Assembly: GCF_023347235.1 (NCBI RefSeq)
Contig: NZ_CP094467.1
Coordinates: forward strand, 1,798,001-1,862,000
Length of the DNA: 64,000 bases
Direction: 5' to 3'
DNA from: Faecalibacterium sp. I4-1-79
GTDB taxonomy: Bacteria > Bacillota > Clostridia > Oscillospirales > Ruminococcaceae
Under the pieces are notes generated by a model. That model saw only the letters and a program-made list of their open reading frames with translations, was not told where the DNA came from and searched no databases. The position numbers were made by a program, and so were the translations under genes. Position 1 is the stretch's first letter; the number at the start of each line of letters is the position of its first letter. Below, in pieces: positions 20,436-28,664 of the stretch.

Positions 20436-21698
20436 ATGATGGACAAAAAGCCGCACATCAAACCGTATCTCTATGGGATGCTCGCAGGGTTTGGTGCCAT
20501 TGCACTGAGCATCATCTTCTTTTTCCTTATTTACCGCTTTGACGGCTTCGGCTCAGCTATCTCTACCCTGACCGGCATCCTGATGCCCTTTATCTACGGT
20601 GCCGTCATTGCCTATCTGCTTAAGCCGGTGTGCAACAGCATCGAAGGCTTTCTGCGCCGGTTCATCCCGGAAAAGATGAACGGTCTGATCAACGCGCTGT
20701 CCGTGGCGCTTACCATCCTGTTCGGGCTTTTGCTGGTGTATGCACTGGTCATGATGATCGTGCCGCAGCTCATTACCAGCGTGACTACCCTGTACTACAC
20801 CGCGCAGGCCAACATTACAAAGTTCATGAACTGGGCAAACCATCTGGAGTTTATTGAAAAGAACGAACAGATCACGGAGCTGCTCAATTCAGCCTACGCT
20901 GCTCTGAACACCAATCTGGACACATGGAACACATGGCTCAAGAACACCCTGCTGCCCTCCATGCAGAACATCCTGAGCGGCGCAGCCATTGGTGTGCTGA
21001 ACGTGGTGACGGTGGCCAAAAACCTGATCATCGGCATCATCGTGGCAGTGTATATGCTGGCCAGCCGCAAGCGGTTCGTGCAGCAGGGCAAGCTGGTGCT
21101 GCACAGCATCGTCCGCCCCCGCTGGGCGCAGCTGATCACCGAGGAAGTGAAGTACGCGGACAAAATGTTCGGCGGTTTCATCAACGGCAAGATCATGGAC
21201 TCTGCCATCATCGGCGTGCTGTGTTATATCGGCTGCCTGATCTTCAAGTTCCCCAGTGCGCTGCTGGTGTCGGTGATCATCGGTGTGACCAACGTGATTC
21301 CCTTCTTCGGCCCCTTCATCGGTGCTATCCCCGCCACGCTGCTCATCCTCATCCAGAGCCCCATCAAGGCGCTGTGGTTCGTGCTGTTCGTGCTGGTTTT
21401 GCAACAGCTGGACGGCAACATCATCGGGCCCAAAATTCTGGGCAACACCACCGGCCTTTCCAGCTTCTGGGTACTGTTCGCCATTCTGCTGTTTGGTGGC
21501 CTGTGGGGCTTTGTGGGCATGATCGTGGGTGTGCCGCTGTTCGCCGTCATCTATGATGTCATCAAAAAGCTGGTCATCCACGGCTTGCAGCGCAATCAGG
21601 AGCTGACCCTGCTGAACAGCTATCACGACCAGTTCGGCGACCCCGCAGACGATGCAACTGCACAGCCCGCTGCACCGCAGTCTGCTGAAAACCAGTAA
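20436..21698 (+). CDS. AI-2E family membrane protein
   Basis: A 420-residue protein of the AI-2E (UPF0118) family. I start at ATG 20436 because GGAG lies 6 bp upstream; an earlier ATG at 20424 has no usable ribosome site. About eight membrane segments are seen, beginning YGMLAGFGAIALSIIFFFLI, with the family pattern LMPFIYGAVIAYLLKP near the start, a large extracytoplasmic loop (about 100-180) and the C-terminal block NVIPFFGPFIGAIPA, QQLDGNIIGPKILG and GMIVGVPLFAVIYD. Members include TqsA-like exporters and Na+/H+ antiporters; the substrate here cannot be told. It has its own terminator at 21709. Confidence 0.88.
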   Translation: MMDKKPHIKPYLYGMLAGFGAIALSIIFFFLIYRFDGFGSAISTLTGILMPFIYGAVIAYLLKPVCNSIEGFLRRFIPEKMNGLINALSVALTILFGLLLVYALVMMIVPQLITSVTTLYYTAQANITKFMNWANHLEFIEKNEQITELLNSAYAALNTNLDTWNTWLKNTLLPSMQNILSGAAIGVLNVVTVAKNLIIGIIVAVYMLASRKRFVQQGKLVLHSIVRPRWAQLITEEVKYADKMFGGFINGKIMDSAIIGVLCYIGCLIFKFPSALLVSVIIGVTNVIPFFGPFIGAIPATLLILIQSPIKALWFVLFVLVLQQLDGNIIGPKILGNTTGLSSFWVLFAILLFGGLWGFVGMIVGVPLFAVIYDVIKKLVIHGLQRNQELTLLNSYHDQFGDPADDATAQPAAPQSAENQ

Positions 21699-21708
21699 AC
21701 CTTCCCTG

Positions 21709-21746
21709 CCCCGCATCAGAGCACTTCCGATGCGGGGCATTTTTTA
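21709..21746 (+). terminator. Terminator after the AI-2E family gene
   Basis: Perfect 9-bp stem CCCCGCATC / GATGCGGGG, then CATTTTTT. Confidence 0.9.
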
Positions 21747-21789
21747 GCCATGCCGTATCATAAGAACGTATATAAAGGAGAACGATTTA

Positions 21790-21945
21790 ATGGGTATTAA
21801 AATGATGTTATTGGGTATCGCTGTTATTCTGGCTGGGATTGCCTTATCTATAAGTAATATTTTTGCTTTTGTTGGTGGAGCCGCAGGTCTTTTAATCACA
21901 ATTGCTGGTATGTTTATACAGAACAAAAACACAACCGAGAAATAA
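21790..21945 (+). CDS. Small membrane protein, 51 residues
   Basis: Not a recognised family. ATG at 21790 with AAAGGAG 9 bp upstream; sequence begins MGIKMMLLGIAVILAGIALS. Two short hydrophobic segments (about 5-20 and 25-42) are joined by SNIFAFVGGAAG, ending in a polar QNKNTTEK tail. Codon use is AT-rich (TTA, ATT, AAT), unlike the GC-rich neighbours. It is paired with the next small gene and sits between two terminators, so the two form a unit of their own. Confidence 0.7.
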   Translation: MGIKMMLLGIAVILAGIALSISNIFAFVGGAAGLLITIAGMFIQNKNTTEK

Positions 21946-21963
21946 TTCACGGAGGTACGGCAA

Positions 21964-22140
21964 ATGACTTACACAATCGCGATCATTTCTACTTTAGCGG
22001 CATGGTTCGTTGGCCTGTTTGCAGACGTAAATATTGATTTTGGAGACCCACAAGGATTTTTAGCTCTCAGAGTGCTGTTTCCTGTTTTAGCTATGGGAAT
22101 TTGTATTCTAAAGGCAATTAAAGAACGCGATAAGAAATAA
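21964..22140 (+). CDS. Small membrane protein, 58 residues
   Basis: Not a recognised family. ATG at 21964 with GGAGG 8 bp upstream; begins MTYTIAIISTLAAWFVGLFA. Two membrane segments (about 4-21 and 36-52) flank a polar DVNIDFGDPQG link, and the tail is basic (KAIKERDKK). AT-rich like the gene before it, 18 bp upstream. Could be a phage- or plasmid-derived two-gene unit; this is inference from base composition only. Confidence 0.7.
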   Translation: MTYTIAIISTLAAWFVGLFADVNIDFGDPQGFLALRVLFPVLAMGICILKAIKERDKK

Positions 22141-22161
22141 ATAGCCGCCAACATGCACAGC

Positions 22162-22214
22162 AAAACCCCCGCCTTATGTTCCGGGCAGGAACACAGGGCG
22201 GGGGTCGTTTTATT
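22162..22214 (+). terminator. Bidirectional terminator
   Basis: CCCCCGCC / GGCGGGGG with an inner GTTCC..GGAAC-type stem, T-rich on both strands (TCGTTTTATT on plus, TTTTGC on minus). It serves the small membrane genes and the convergent radical SAM gene. Confidence 0.85.
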
Positions 22215-22234
22215 GTTTTAAATCAGGCTTCGGT

Positions 22235-23665
22235 TCAGTCCTGCGGCTGAGAGGGCTTCCAGTCCTTATAGTTTTCGTACCGGCTCTCGCGGACCTTGTG
22301 GTGAGACCAGATCTCGTCAGCGGTGGGCTGCCAATCGGCGGCGTAAGCCTTGCACTTCTCGCACAGGTGCTCGACGCTTTCCGGGGACTGCAGGTCGGTG
22401 CTGTGGGCACCGGTCTCGTGCACCATCTTTTCCAGCAGCTCGGGGTTTTCCAGCATCGGGCAGGGACGCAGATGGTTCTTATTGAAGGGCTGGCCGTTGT
22501 GGTAAGCCATGAACAGCGGGCTGTGCAGAATTTCCAGAATAGACTGGTCGTGGATATTGGCGTTGGAGTAGTGGATGAACACGCAGGGCTCGGCGTCACC
22601 GGCAGAGTTGATGTGGAAGTAGTTGCGACCGCCGGCGATGCAGCCGCCCACGAACTCGCCGTCGTTCTGGAAGTCCATGGGGTAGAACGGGATATCGCAC
22701 TCGGAAGAGCGCAGATAGCGGATACGGTCGATCATATACTTGCGCTGTTCCGGGGTGGGCATCAGCTCCGGGGCGGCCTCGTTGCCCACAGGCATATAGT
22801 GGAAGTAGAAGCCGAAGTGTGCACCCTTCTCGCACAGGAACCGCATGAACGCGTCGTTGGTGACAGCGTCGATGTTCTGGCGGGTGTAGCAGATGGAGGT
22901 GCCGAAGAGGATGCCGTACTTCTTGAGCAGATCCATGGCGTGCATCACAGCGGCATAGTGGCCTTCGCCACGGCGGGCATCGTTGGTCTCCGGGGTGCCC
23001 TCGATGGACAGCATAAAGGCGATATTGCCCAGACGCTGCACTTCTTCACAGAAGGGCTCGTCGATGAGGGTGGAGTTGGTGTAGATGGCAAACTGCACAT
23101 CGTTGTGCTTTTCGGCCAGCTTGAGCACATCCTTCTTGCGCACCAGCGGCTCGCCGCCGGTCAGCATATACAGGTACACGCCCAGTTCCTTGCCCTGCGT
23201 GACGATCTTGTCCATATCCTCAAAGCTGAGGTTGTTCTTGTTGCCGTACTCGCCTGCCCAGCAGCCCACGCAGTGCATATTGCAGGCAGAGGTGGGGTCG
23301 AACAAAATCAGCCAAGGGATGTTGCACTGGTATTTGACGCGGTTCTCGCGGATCATCTTAGTGCCGCGGAAGAAGGCTTCGTAGCCCAGATTCAGCGCAG
23401 TGGTGCGCGCCACGTGGGGGTCGGTCTGATCCAGCACGCAGTTGATGAGCTTCGTCCACTTGCTGTTAGGGTCGGTCAGCACCTTTTTGGCGTTCTCGTA
23501 GGTCTCGTCGCTGAAGCCGCTGCCGTAGAACTGCTTTGCAGCATCTACCAGCTGGCACATTGTTTTTTCACGGTCTTGCTCGGCGCGAGAAAGCGCCACG
23601 TCCACTATTTTACCAAGCGCAGCACGCTGCATCTTGTGAGTCAGATTATCAAGAGATGTATTCAT
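22235..23665 (-). CDS. Radical SAM protein of unknown substrate
   Basis: A 476-residue radical S-adenosylmethionine enzyme. The [4Fe-4S] cluster motif CNMHCVGC (Cys128, Cys132, Cys135) opens the barrel, followed by YLYMLTGGEPLVRKKD (the GGEP SAM-binding motif) and a C-terminal cysteine-bearing extension (GGCIAGGRN, EPCVFIHYSN, RPCPMLENPE and CEKCKAY) that looks SPASM-like and may hold auxiliary clusters. About 110 residues precede the barrel. GGGAGG precedes the ATG. No peptide substrate gene, transporter or obvious partner is adjacent, so the reaction cannot be assigned. A TetR-type regulator gene lies upstream on the same strand with a terminator between them. Confidence 0.85.
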   Translation of the reverse strand: MNTSLDNLTHKMQRAALGKIVDVALSRAEQDREKTMCQLVDAAKQFYGSGFSDETYENAKKVLTDPNSKWTKLINCVLDQTDPHVARTTALNLGYEAFFRGTKMIRENRVKYQCNIPWLILFDPTSACNMHCVGCWAGEYGNKNNLSFEDMDKIVTQGKELGVYLYMLTGGEPLVRKKDVLKLAEKHNDVQFAIYTNSTLIDEPFCEEVQRLGNIAFMLSIEGTPETNDARRGEGHYAAVMHAMDLLKKYGILFGTSICYTRQNIDAVTNDAFMRFLCEKGAHFGFYFHYMPVGNEAAPELMPTPEQRKYMIDRIRYLRSSECDIPFYPMDFQNDGEFVGGCIAGGRNYFHINSAGDAEPCVFIHYSNANIHDQSILEILHSPLFMAYHNGQPFNKNHLRPCPMLENPELLEKMVHETGAHSTDLQSPESVEHLCEKCKAYAADWQPTADEIWSHHKVRESRYENYKDWKPSQPQD

Positions 23666-23750
23666 AGCTTTTTCCTCCCGAAATAATTCCTTTGGAAATT
23701 CTTATTTTGCCTGACCACATCCTACCACTTTGCGTGTTTTTGTGCCATAA

Positions 23751-23790
23751 ACAGAAAATACGCCGTGATAGAAAACCCATCACGGCGTAT
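23751..23790 (-). terminator. Terminator of the TetR-type gene
   Basis: Perfect 12-bp stem ATACGCCGTGAT / ATCACGGCGTAT with TTTTC on the minus strand. Confidence 0.8.
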
Positions 23791-23833
23791 CCTTTGATAA
23801 AATTTTATTGAAGCCGCACAGCCACAAAGCACA

Positions 23834-24409
23834 TCATTCCTCTATTTTCAAGCTGCCGCTGCTCAGGCGGCACAGTGCACGGCGGAAATCCCCGTGGATC
23901 ATGGTGCTCACGCGCTCCACCATCTGCTTGGGGTCGCCTTTCATATCCCGGCGGGTCCATTCCAGCGTCATACCCACCAGTGCATACTTGTAAAAATCGA
24001 CAACAAACTGCTTATCTGCATCCTGCACGGTGATATCGTGGCATTCACGGTCTGCAAAATCCTTCAGGATGGTGTCCAGCAATCTATAAAGGTACTGCTC
24101 CACCTGTTCCCTGCCCACCGAGCGGTAAACGTTGAGCACAAGGGTCTTGTTGTCCTGCAGCTGGTGTAGGACGTCCAGATAGGCTTCGCTCCATGTACCA
24201 AAGCCCCGGCGGCCTTCCATCGCCTTTGCGGCATCCTCCGCTAAGATCCAGTCCACCAGATCGTAAATGTCCTTGAAATGGTAATAAAAGGTCATGCGGT
24301 TGACCCCGCAATCCTCGGTGATATCGTTGATCGTGATCTTGTTCAGGGGCTTTTCCAGCAGCAGCTTCTTCAAAGATGCCTCCAGTGCCCGTTTTGTCGT
24401 TTGTGACAC
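23834..24409 (-). CDS. TetR/AcrR-type transcriptional regulator
   Basis: A 191-residue regulator starting at GTG 24409 (reads SQTTKRALEASLKKLLLE after the start), with AAGGA about 10 bp upstream. The N-terminal helix-turn-helix is clear: ITINDITEDCGVNRMTFYYHFKDIYDLVDWI. The C-terminal half resembles the all-helical TetR_C_8 ligand domain common in Firmicutes. Target unknown; the divergent proC operon and the downstream radical SAM gene are candidates by position only. Confidence 0.85.
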   Translation of the reverse strand: MSQTTKRALEASLKKLLLEKPLNKITINDITEDCGVNRMTFYYHFKDIYDLVDWILAEDAAKAMEGRRGFGTWSEAYLDVLHQLQDNKTLVLNVYRSVGREQVEQYLYRLLDTILKDFADRECHDITVQDADKQFVVDFYKYALVGMTLEWTRRDMKGDPKQMVERVSTMIHGDFRRALCRLSSGSLKIEE

Positions 24410-24595
24410 AAAAACCCATCCTTTCCCGGCAGACTCCTCTGCCGTTTCCGTGAAATATACCCCATAATTTATTTTACCGCAAAATACGACCTTATTTCAA
24501 GTAAAGATTTTACCTTTTTATGAAATTTGTGTGTGCGCTGCCCGCCGCGAAGGTGCTGTTTTTACATTATATCCGCCCAAAATAAGACAAAAGTC

Positions 24596-24624
24596 TTGAT
24601 TTTCTCCCAGCGGTTGCTTAGAAT
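24596..24624 (+). promoter_or_regulatory. Promoter of the proline operon
   Basis: TTGATT (24596-24601), 17-bp spacer, TAGAAT (24619-24624), 54 bp before the proC ATG. No T-box or terminator is seen in the short leader. Confidence 0.75.
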
Positions 24625-24678
24625 GAATAAGAAGCAGAATTTTATGCAGTGCATACCTGCCGAGGGAGGGTTATTATT

Positions 24679-25485
24679 ATGATGAAAACCATTGGGTTTT
24701 TAGGCTGTGGAAACATGGGCGGTGCTATTGCACGCGCTGTGTGCAAGGCTACCGAGCCTGAGAATGTATTTCTGGCTAACCGCACGGCGGCCAAGGCCGA
24801 AACACTTGCCGCAGAGCTAGGCTGTCAGACGGCTACCAACGCCGAGGTGGCCGGTGACTGCGACCTGATCTTTTTGGCGGTGAAACCCCAGATGATGGAG
24901 GCCATGCTGGAGCCGCTGCGGTTCATCCTTGCCGAGCGCACTAAGCGGTTCGTGCTGTGCACCATGGCCGCCGGCCTGCCGGTGGCACGCATTCAGGAGA
25001 TGGCGGGCGGCGACTACCCTGTCATCCGCATCATGCCCAACACCCCGGCATCGGTGGGCGAAGGCATGATCCAATATTGCTCTGCCAACGTGACCGCCGA
25101 GGAGGAGGCCGCATTCTGTCAGCTGATGGCTCCCGCCGGGCGTCTGGACGCCGTAGCCGAGGGCATGATCGATGCCGCAAGCTGCGTTTCCGGCTGCGGC
25201 CCGGCATGGGTGTACCAGTTTATTGAAGCGCTGGCCGATGGCGGCGTGGCCTGCGGCCTGCCCCGGGCAAAGGCACAGGAGTACGCCGCACAGATGGTGC
25301 TGGGCAGCGCAAAGCTGGTGCTGGAAAGCGGCAAGCACCCCGGTGCGCTGAAGGACGCTGTGTGCAGCCCCGGCGGCAGCACCATTCAGGGCGTGCGGGT
25401 ATTGGAAGAACATGGGCTGCGCGGTGCGGTGATGGATGCCGTGCTGGCCGCTTACGACAAAACAAAGGAAATGGGAAAGGGTTAA
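24679..25485 (+). CDS. proC: Pyrroline-5-carboxylate reductase
   Basis: A 268-residue enzyme that makes proline from pyrroline-5-carboxylate with NAD(P)H. The ATG at 24679 has GAGGGAGGG 8 bp upstream. N-terminal Rossmann motif IGFLGCGNMGGAIARA, RIMPNTPASVGEGM in the middle, and the C-terminal signature DAVCSPGGSTIQGVRVLEEHG are all present. First gene of proC-proB-proA; the next start is 7 bp after its stop. Confidence 0.95.
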   Translation: MMKTIGFLGCGNMGGAIARAVCKATEPENVFLANRTAAKAETLAAELGCQTATNAEVAGDCDLIFLAVKPQMMEAMLEPLRFILAERTKRFVLCTMAAGLPVARIQEMAGGDYPVIRIMPNTPASVGEGMIQYCSANVTAEEEAAFCQLMAPAGRLDAVAEGMIDAASCVSGCGPAWVYQFIEALADGGVACGLPRAKAQEYAAQMVLGSAKLVLESGKHPGALKDAVCSPGGSTIQGVRVLEEHGLRGAVMDAVLAAYDKTKEMGKG

Positions 25486-25492
25486 AGGAATC

Positions 25493-26290
25493 ATGCGCAT
25501 CGTTGTGAAAGTAGGCACCTCCACATTGGCATACCCCACCGGGCGGCTGAACATCCGCCATGCAGAGGAACTGGTCAAGGTATTGAGCGATTTAAAGAAC
25601 GAAGGACACGAGGTCATTCTGGTGTCCTCCGGCGCTATTGGCATGGGCGTAGGCAAGCTTTCACTGCCCGCACGCCCCAAGGATACCACCACCAAGCAGG
25701 CCTGCGCCGCCGTGGGGCAGTGCGAGCTGATGTACACCTACGACCGGCTGTTCAGTGCCTACGATCACACGGTAGCGCAGATTCTGCTTACCGGCGTGGA
25801 CGTGGAGCACACCGAGCGCCGGGTGAACATCCAGAACACGCTGACCCGCCTGCTGGAGCTGGGTGCACTGCCCATCATCAATGAAAACGACAGCGTTGCC
25901 ACTGATGAGATCACCTCCATTGGCGACAATGACACGCTGGCTGCTATTGTGGCCTGCTGCTGCAAGGCCGATTTGCTGGTGCTGCTGAGCGACATTGACG
26001 GCCTGTACACTGCCAACCCCCACACCCACCCGGATGCGGCGCTCATCCCACTGGTGGAGGAGATCACCCCGGAGGTGATGGCACTGGCAGACGGTGCCGG
26101 CTCGGCACTGGGCACCGGCGGCATGGCCACCAAACTGCGGGCTGCCCGCATGGTGACCGGCAGCGGCGCGGATATGGTGATTGCCAACGGCGCACACCCG
26201 GAGCTGCTGTATGATATCGCTGCGGGCAAGCCCATCGGCACCCGCTTTGCCGGGCATAAGCAGCCCGCACTGTCCACACAGGAGGTTTGA
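25493..26290 (+). CDS. proB: Glutamate 5-kinase (catalytic domain only)
   Basis: A 265-residue amino-acid kinase, first step of proline synthesis (glutamate to glutamyl-5-phosphate). Motifs: VVKVGTSTL at the start, VSSGAIGMGVGKL, PIINENDSVATDEI and DIDGLYTANP, and GTGGMATKLRAARM. It lacks the roughly 100-residue C-terminal PUA domain found in the 367-residue E. coli enzyme, a form known among bacteria. It is followed after 3 bp by proA, its partner enzyme. Confidence 0.94.
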   Translation: MRIVVKVGTSTLAYPTGRLNIRHAEELVKVLSDLKNEGHEVILVSSGAIGMGVGKLSLPARPKDTTTKQACAAVGQCELMYTYDRLFSAYDHTVAQILLTGVDVEHTERRVNIQNTLTRLLELGALPIINENDSVATDEITSIGDNDTLAAIVACCCKADLLVLLSDIDGLYTANPHTHPDAALIPLVEEITPEVMALADGAGSALGTGGMATKLRAARMVTGSGADMVIANGAHPELLYDIAAGKPIGTRFAGHKQPALSTQEV

Positions 26291-26293
26291 GCT

Positions 26294-27556
26294 ATGACCA
26301 CACAGGAGATTCTGGAAGCCGCCCGCGGGGCAAAGGCTGCGTTGGCACTGGCTGACGGCGCTGCCCGCGCACAGGCACTACACAGTATGGCTGCGCAGCT
26401 GTGCAGCCCGGCAAGCATGACTGCCATCCTTTCCGCCAACGCCGACGATATGGCCGCCGCAAAGGGACATATCAGCGAGGTGATGCTGGATCGTCTTGCC
26501 CTGACCGAGGAGCGTATCCGCGCCATGGCAAAGGGCATTGAAGAGGTTGCCGCCCTGCCCGACCCGGTGGGCCGGGTGCTGAAGCGTGTAGAGCGCCCCA
26601 ACGGGCTGGTGATCGAAAAGACCGCCGTGCCCATGGGTGTGATCGCCATCATCTACGAGAGCCGCCCCAACGTGACCAGCGATGCCGCCGCCCTTGCCAT
26701 CAAGAGCGGCAACGCCTGCATCCTGCGCTGCGGCAAGGAGGCATGGCGCAGCGCCAATGCCATTGTGCAGGCACTGCGCCATGGGCTGCGGGAGAACGGC
26801 CTGCCGGAAAATGCGGTCTGCCTGATCGAGGACACCACTCACGCCTCTGCCAACGCCCTGATGACCGCCGTGGGCTATGTGGATCTGCTGATCCCCCGGG
26901 GCGGCGCAGGGCTGATCCGCGCCTGCGTGGAGAACGCCAAGGTGCCCTGCATCCAGACCGGTACCGGCATCTGCCACATTTTTGTGGACGATACCGCCGA
27001 TCAGGCCAAGGCGCTGGATATTATTGAAAACGCCAAGGCCAGCCGCCCCAGCGTGTGCAACGCCGAGGAAGTGTGCCTTGTGCACTCTGCCATTGCGCAG
27101 GAGTTTCTGCCTAAGCTCGCACAGCGTCTTGGCCCCGACCGCGTGGCTGCGGGCAAGCTGCCGGTAGAACTGCGGCTGGACGCACGCGCCGCCGCCATCA
27201 TTCCCGGCACACCTGCCGGTCCTGCGGACTTTGACACCGAGTTTCTGGACTATATCCTTGCCGTCAAGGTAGTGGACAGCGTAGACGAAGCCATTGCCCA
27301 CATCGCACAGCACTCCACCGGTCACAGCGAGGCCATCCTGACCCGGACGCAGGCAGACGCCGACCGGTTCACCGCTGCGGTGGACAGCGCCGCTGTGTAT
27401 GTGAACTGCTCCACCCGCTTTACGGACGGCGGCGAGTTTGGTCTGGGCTGCGAGATGGGTATTTCTACCCAGAAGCTGCACGCCCGGGGTCCCATGGGGC
27501 TGGAGGAGCTTTGCAGCTACAAGTACATCATCCACGGTGACGGGCAGATCCGGTGA
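26294..27556 (+). CDS. proA: Gamma-glutamyl phosphate reductase
   Basis: A 420-residue aldehyde-dehydrogenase-fold enzyme reducing glutamyl-5-phosphate to glutamate semialdehyde. The catalytic cysteine is Cys255 in [11 protein letters not shown]. Other family stretches are [26 protein letters not shown] and the C-terminal [29 protein letters not shown] (written here across its two halves: [12 protein letters not shown] and [14 protein letters not shown]). Last gene of the operon, ended by a terminator at 27602. Confidence 0.95.
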   Translation: MTTQEILEAARGAKAALALADGAARAQALHSMAAQLCSPASMTAILSANADDMAAAKGHISEVMLDRLALTEERIRAMAKGIEEVAALPDPVGRVLKRVERPNGLVIEKTAVPMGVIAIIYESRPNVTSDAAALAIKSGNACILRCGKEAWRSANAIVQALRHGLRENGLPENAVCLIEDTTHASANALMTAVGYVDLLIPRGGAGLIRACVENAKVPCIQTGTGICHIFVDDTADQAKALDIIENAKASRPSVCNAEEVCLVHSAIAQEFLPKLAQRLGPDRVAAGKLPVELRLDARAAAIIPGTPAGPADFDTEFLDYILAVKVVDSVDEAIAHIAQHSTGHSEAILTRTQADADRFTAAVDSAAVYVNCSTRFTDGGEFGLGCEMGISTQKLHARGPMGLEELCSYKYIIHGDGQIR

Positions 27557-27601
27557 TCTCCCCTGCCCTACCATCGCTTTTGAATCGTTTCTTATAAAAC
27601 G

Positions 27602-27645
27602 AAAGGCTTCAGAAATGTCTGCGGGCATTCCTGAGGCCTTTTTTC
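27602..27645 (+). terminator. Terminator of the proline operon
   Basis: AAAGGC.TCAG.AATG pairs with CATT.CTGAGGCCTTT and runs into TTTTTT. Confidence 0.85.
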
Positions 27646-27979
27646 ATAGGAAGAGCCTAGAGACAGGCGAAATCTGCAATTTTGCGTTTTATAAGCAAAT
27701 ATTTTTATGCAGAAGAACTGCCGCTCTCATGCTGCACCGCAAGCTTTTGATAGCTGAAAAAAATTTCCTGTACAGGCCGATGCAAGCTGCTTTGGCCTGT
27801 ATTTTTGTTTTATCGGGATGGACTGTATTTCGATTCAAGTGAGAAAAGTGAAAAATATTTCACTTTTCCTAGAAAATGGATTCTCTTGGATGGTGGTATG
27901 TATCCAAGAATTCGCCGTTTCTCACAATGTAAAAGTAGTACTTTTATGTTTTTATAGGTTAAAAAAGCAAAATTTTCTC
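27646..27979 (+). other. AT-rich intergenic stretch with three inverted repeats
   Basis: No gene is seen. It holds a second terminator-like stem TACAGGCC / GGCCTGTA followed by T5 (27771-27806), a 10-bp perfect stem AAAAGTGAAA / TTTCACTTTT (27844-27867), and an inverted repeat TTGGAT..ATCCAA (about 27886-27909). The first suggests an unannotated short transcript begins between 27646 and 27770, but I could not find a convincing promoter. Confidence 0.4.
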
Positions 27980-28008
27980 TTGACAGAGCGTTTTCTATGC
28001 GGTAAAAC
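27980..28008 (+). promoter_or_regulatory. Promoter of the MGS-fold gene
   Basis: TTGACA (27980-27985), 17-bp spacer, TAAAAC (28003-28008), giving a leader of about 100 nt. Confidence 0.7.
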
Positions 28009-28113
28009 TATATTGTAAGATTTGATATCGATTTCATCTCCGTTTCACAGGATTTCAAAATTCGTACATCATAACTGGTACATTGTAAAAATAAGTAAAG
28101 GAGAGAGCATCTT

Positions 28114-28554
28114 ATGACGATCGCAATTCTTGCCCACGATTCCCGCAAAGAACTGGCCCTGCAATTCTGTACCGCTTACAGTGCCATCCTTTCCCGCAAT
28201 AATGTTATCGCCACCGGTACCACCGGCCGGATGCTTGCGCAGACCACCGGTCTGCCGGTGCACTGCTACCTCTCCGGTAAACTGGGCGGTGTGCAGCAGA
28301 TCACTTCCCGCGTTGCCTGCGATGAAGTGGATCTGGTGCTGTTCTTCCGCGACCCGCTGAAGGCCGATGCCGCCAGCCTGACCGAGCAGAATCTGCTGCG
28401 CCTGTGCGATATGCACAGCGTACCCATTGCTACCAACATTGCTACCGCAGAGGTGCTGCTGCGTGGTCTGGATCAGGGAGATCTGGACTACCGCGAGGGG
28501 ATGCACCCGGCCTTGATCGAGCCGATCCCCGTGGTGCAGGCTCGTGCCGTGTAA
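28114..28554 (+). CDS. MGS-fold protein, probably not a methylglyoxal synthase
   Basis: A 146-residue protein of the methylglyoxal synthase fold. GGAGAGAG precedes the ATG. The phosphate pocket of E. coli MgsA is kept: HD at 8-9, Lys12, TGTTG (34-38) and SG (54-55). The catalytic base is not: the family motif GGDQQ reads GGVQQ here, so Asp71 of E. coli aligns with Val60, and His98 and Asp101 align with Ala87 and Thr90. Asp91 is kept (FFRDPL). By automatic annotation it would be called mgsA; by residues it is more likely a ligand-binding or altered-activity relative. It stands alone with its own promoter and terminator. Confidence 0.8.
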   Translation: MTIAILAHDSRKELALQFCTAYSAILSRNNVIATGTTGRMLAQTTGLPVHCYLSGKLGGVQQITSRVACDEVDLVLFFRDPLKADAASLTEQNLLRLCDMHSVPIATNIATAEVLLRGLDQGDLDYREGMHPALIEPIPVVQARAV

Positions 28555-28590
28555 GCGTTTAATTTTGTGTGTTACTTTGTGTATAGAGGG

Positions 28591-28634
28591 AAAAAAGGAG
28601 CTATCGCAGCGTGTTGTGCGATAGCTCCTTTTTG
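28591..28634 (+). terminator. Bidirectional terminator
   Basis: Perfect 12-bp stem GGAGCTATCGCA / TGCGATAGCTCC with A5/T5 flanks; serves the MGS-fold gene and the convergent PLP-enzyme gene. Confidence 0.9.
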
Positions 28635-28664
28635 TTTGCGTGTTATTTGCCCGCCGGGCAAACA

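Noticed and set aside
18801-20456. A 551-codon open frame antisense to the CoA-transferase gene
   Set aside because: Mirror frame; its start and end lie in the promoter regions of real genes.
24600-24678. T-box or riboswitch leader for the proline operon
   Set aside because: The leader is only about 50 nt with no T-box core or terminator.
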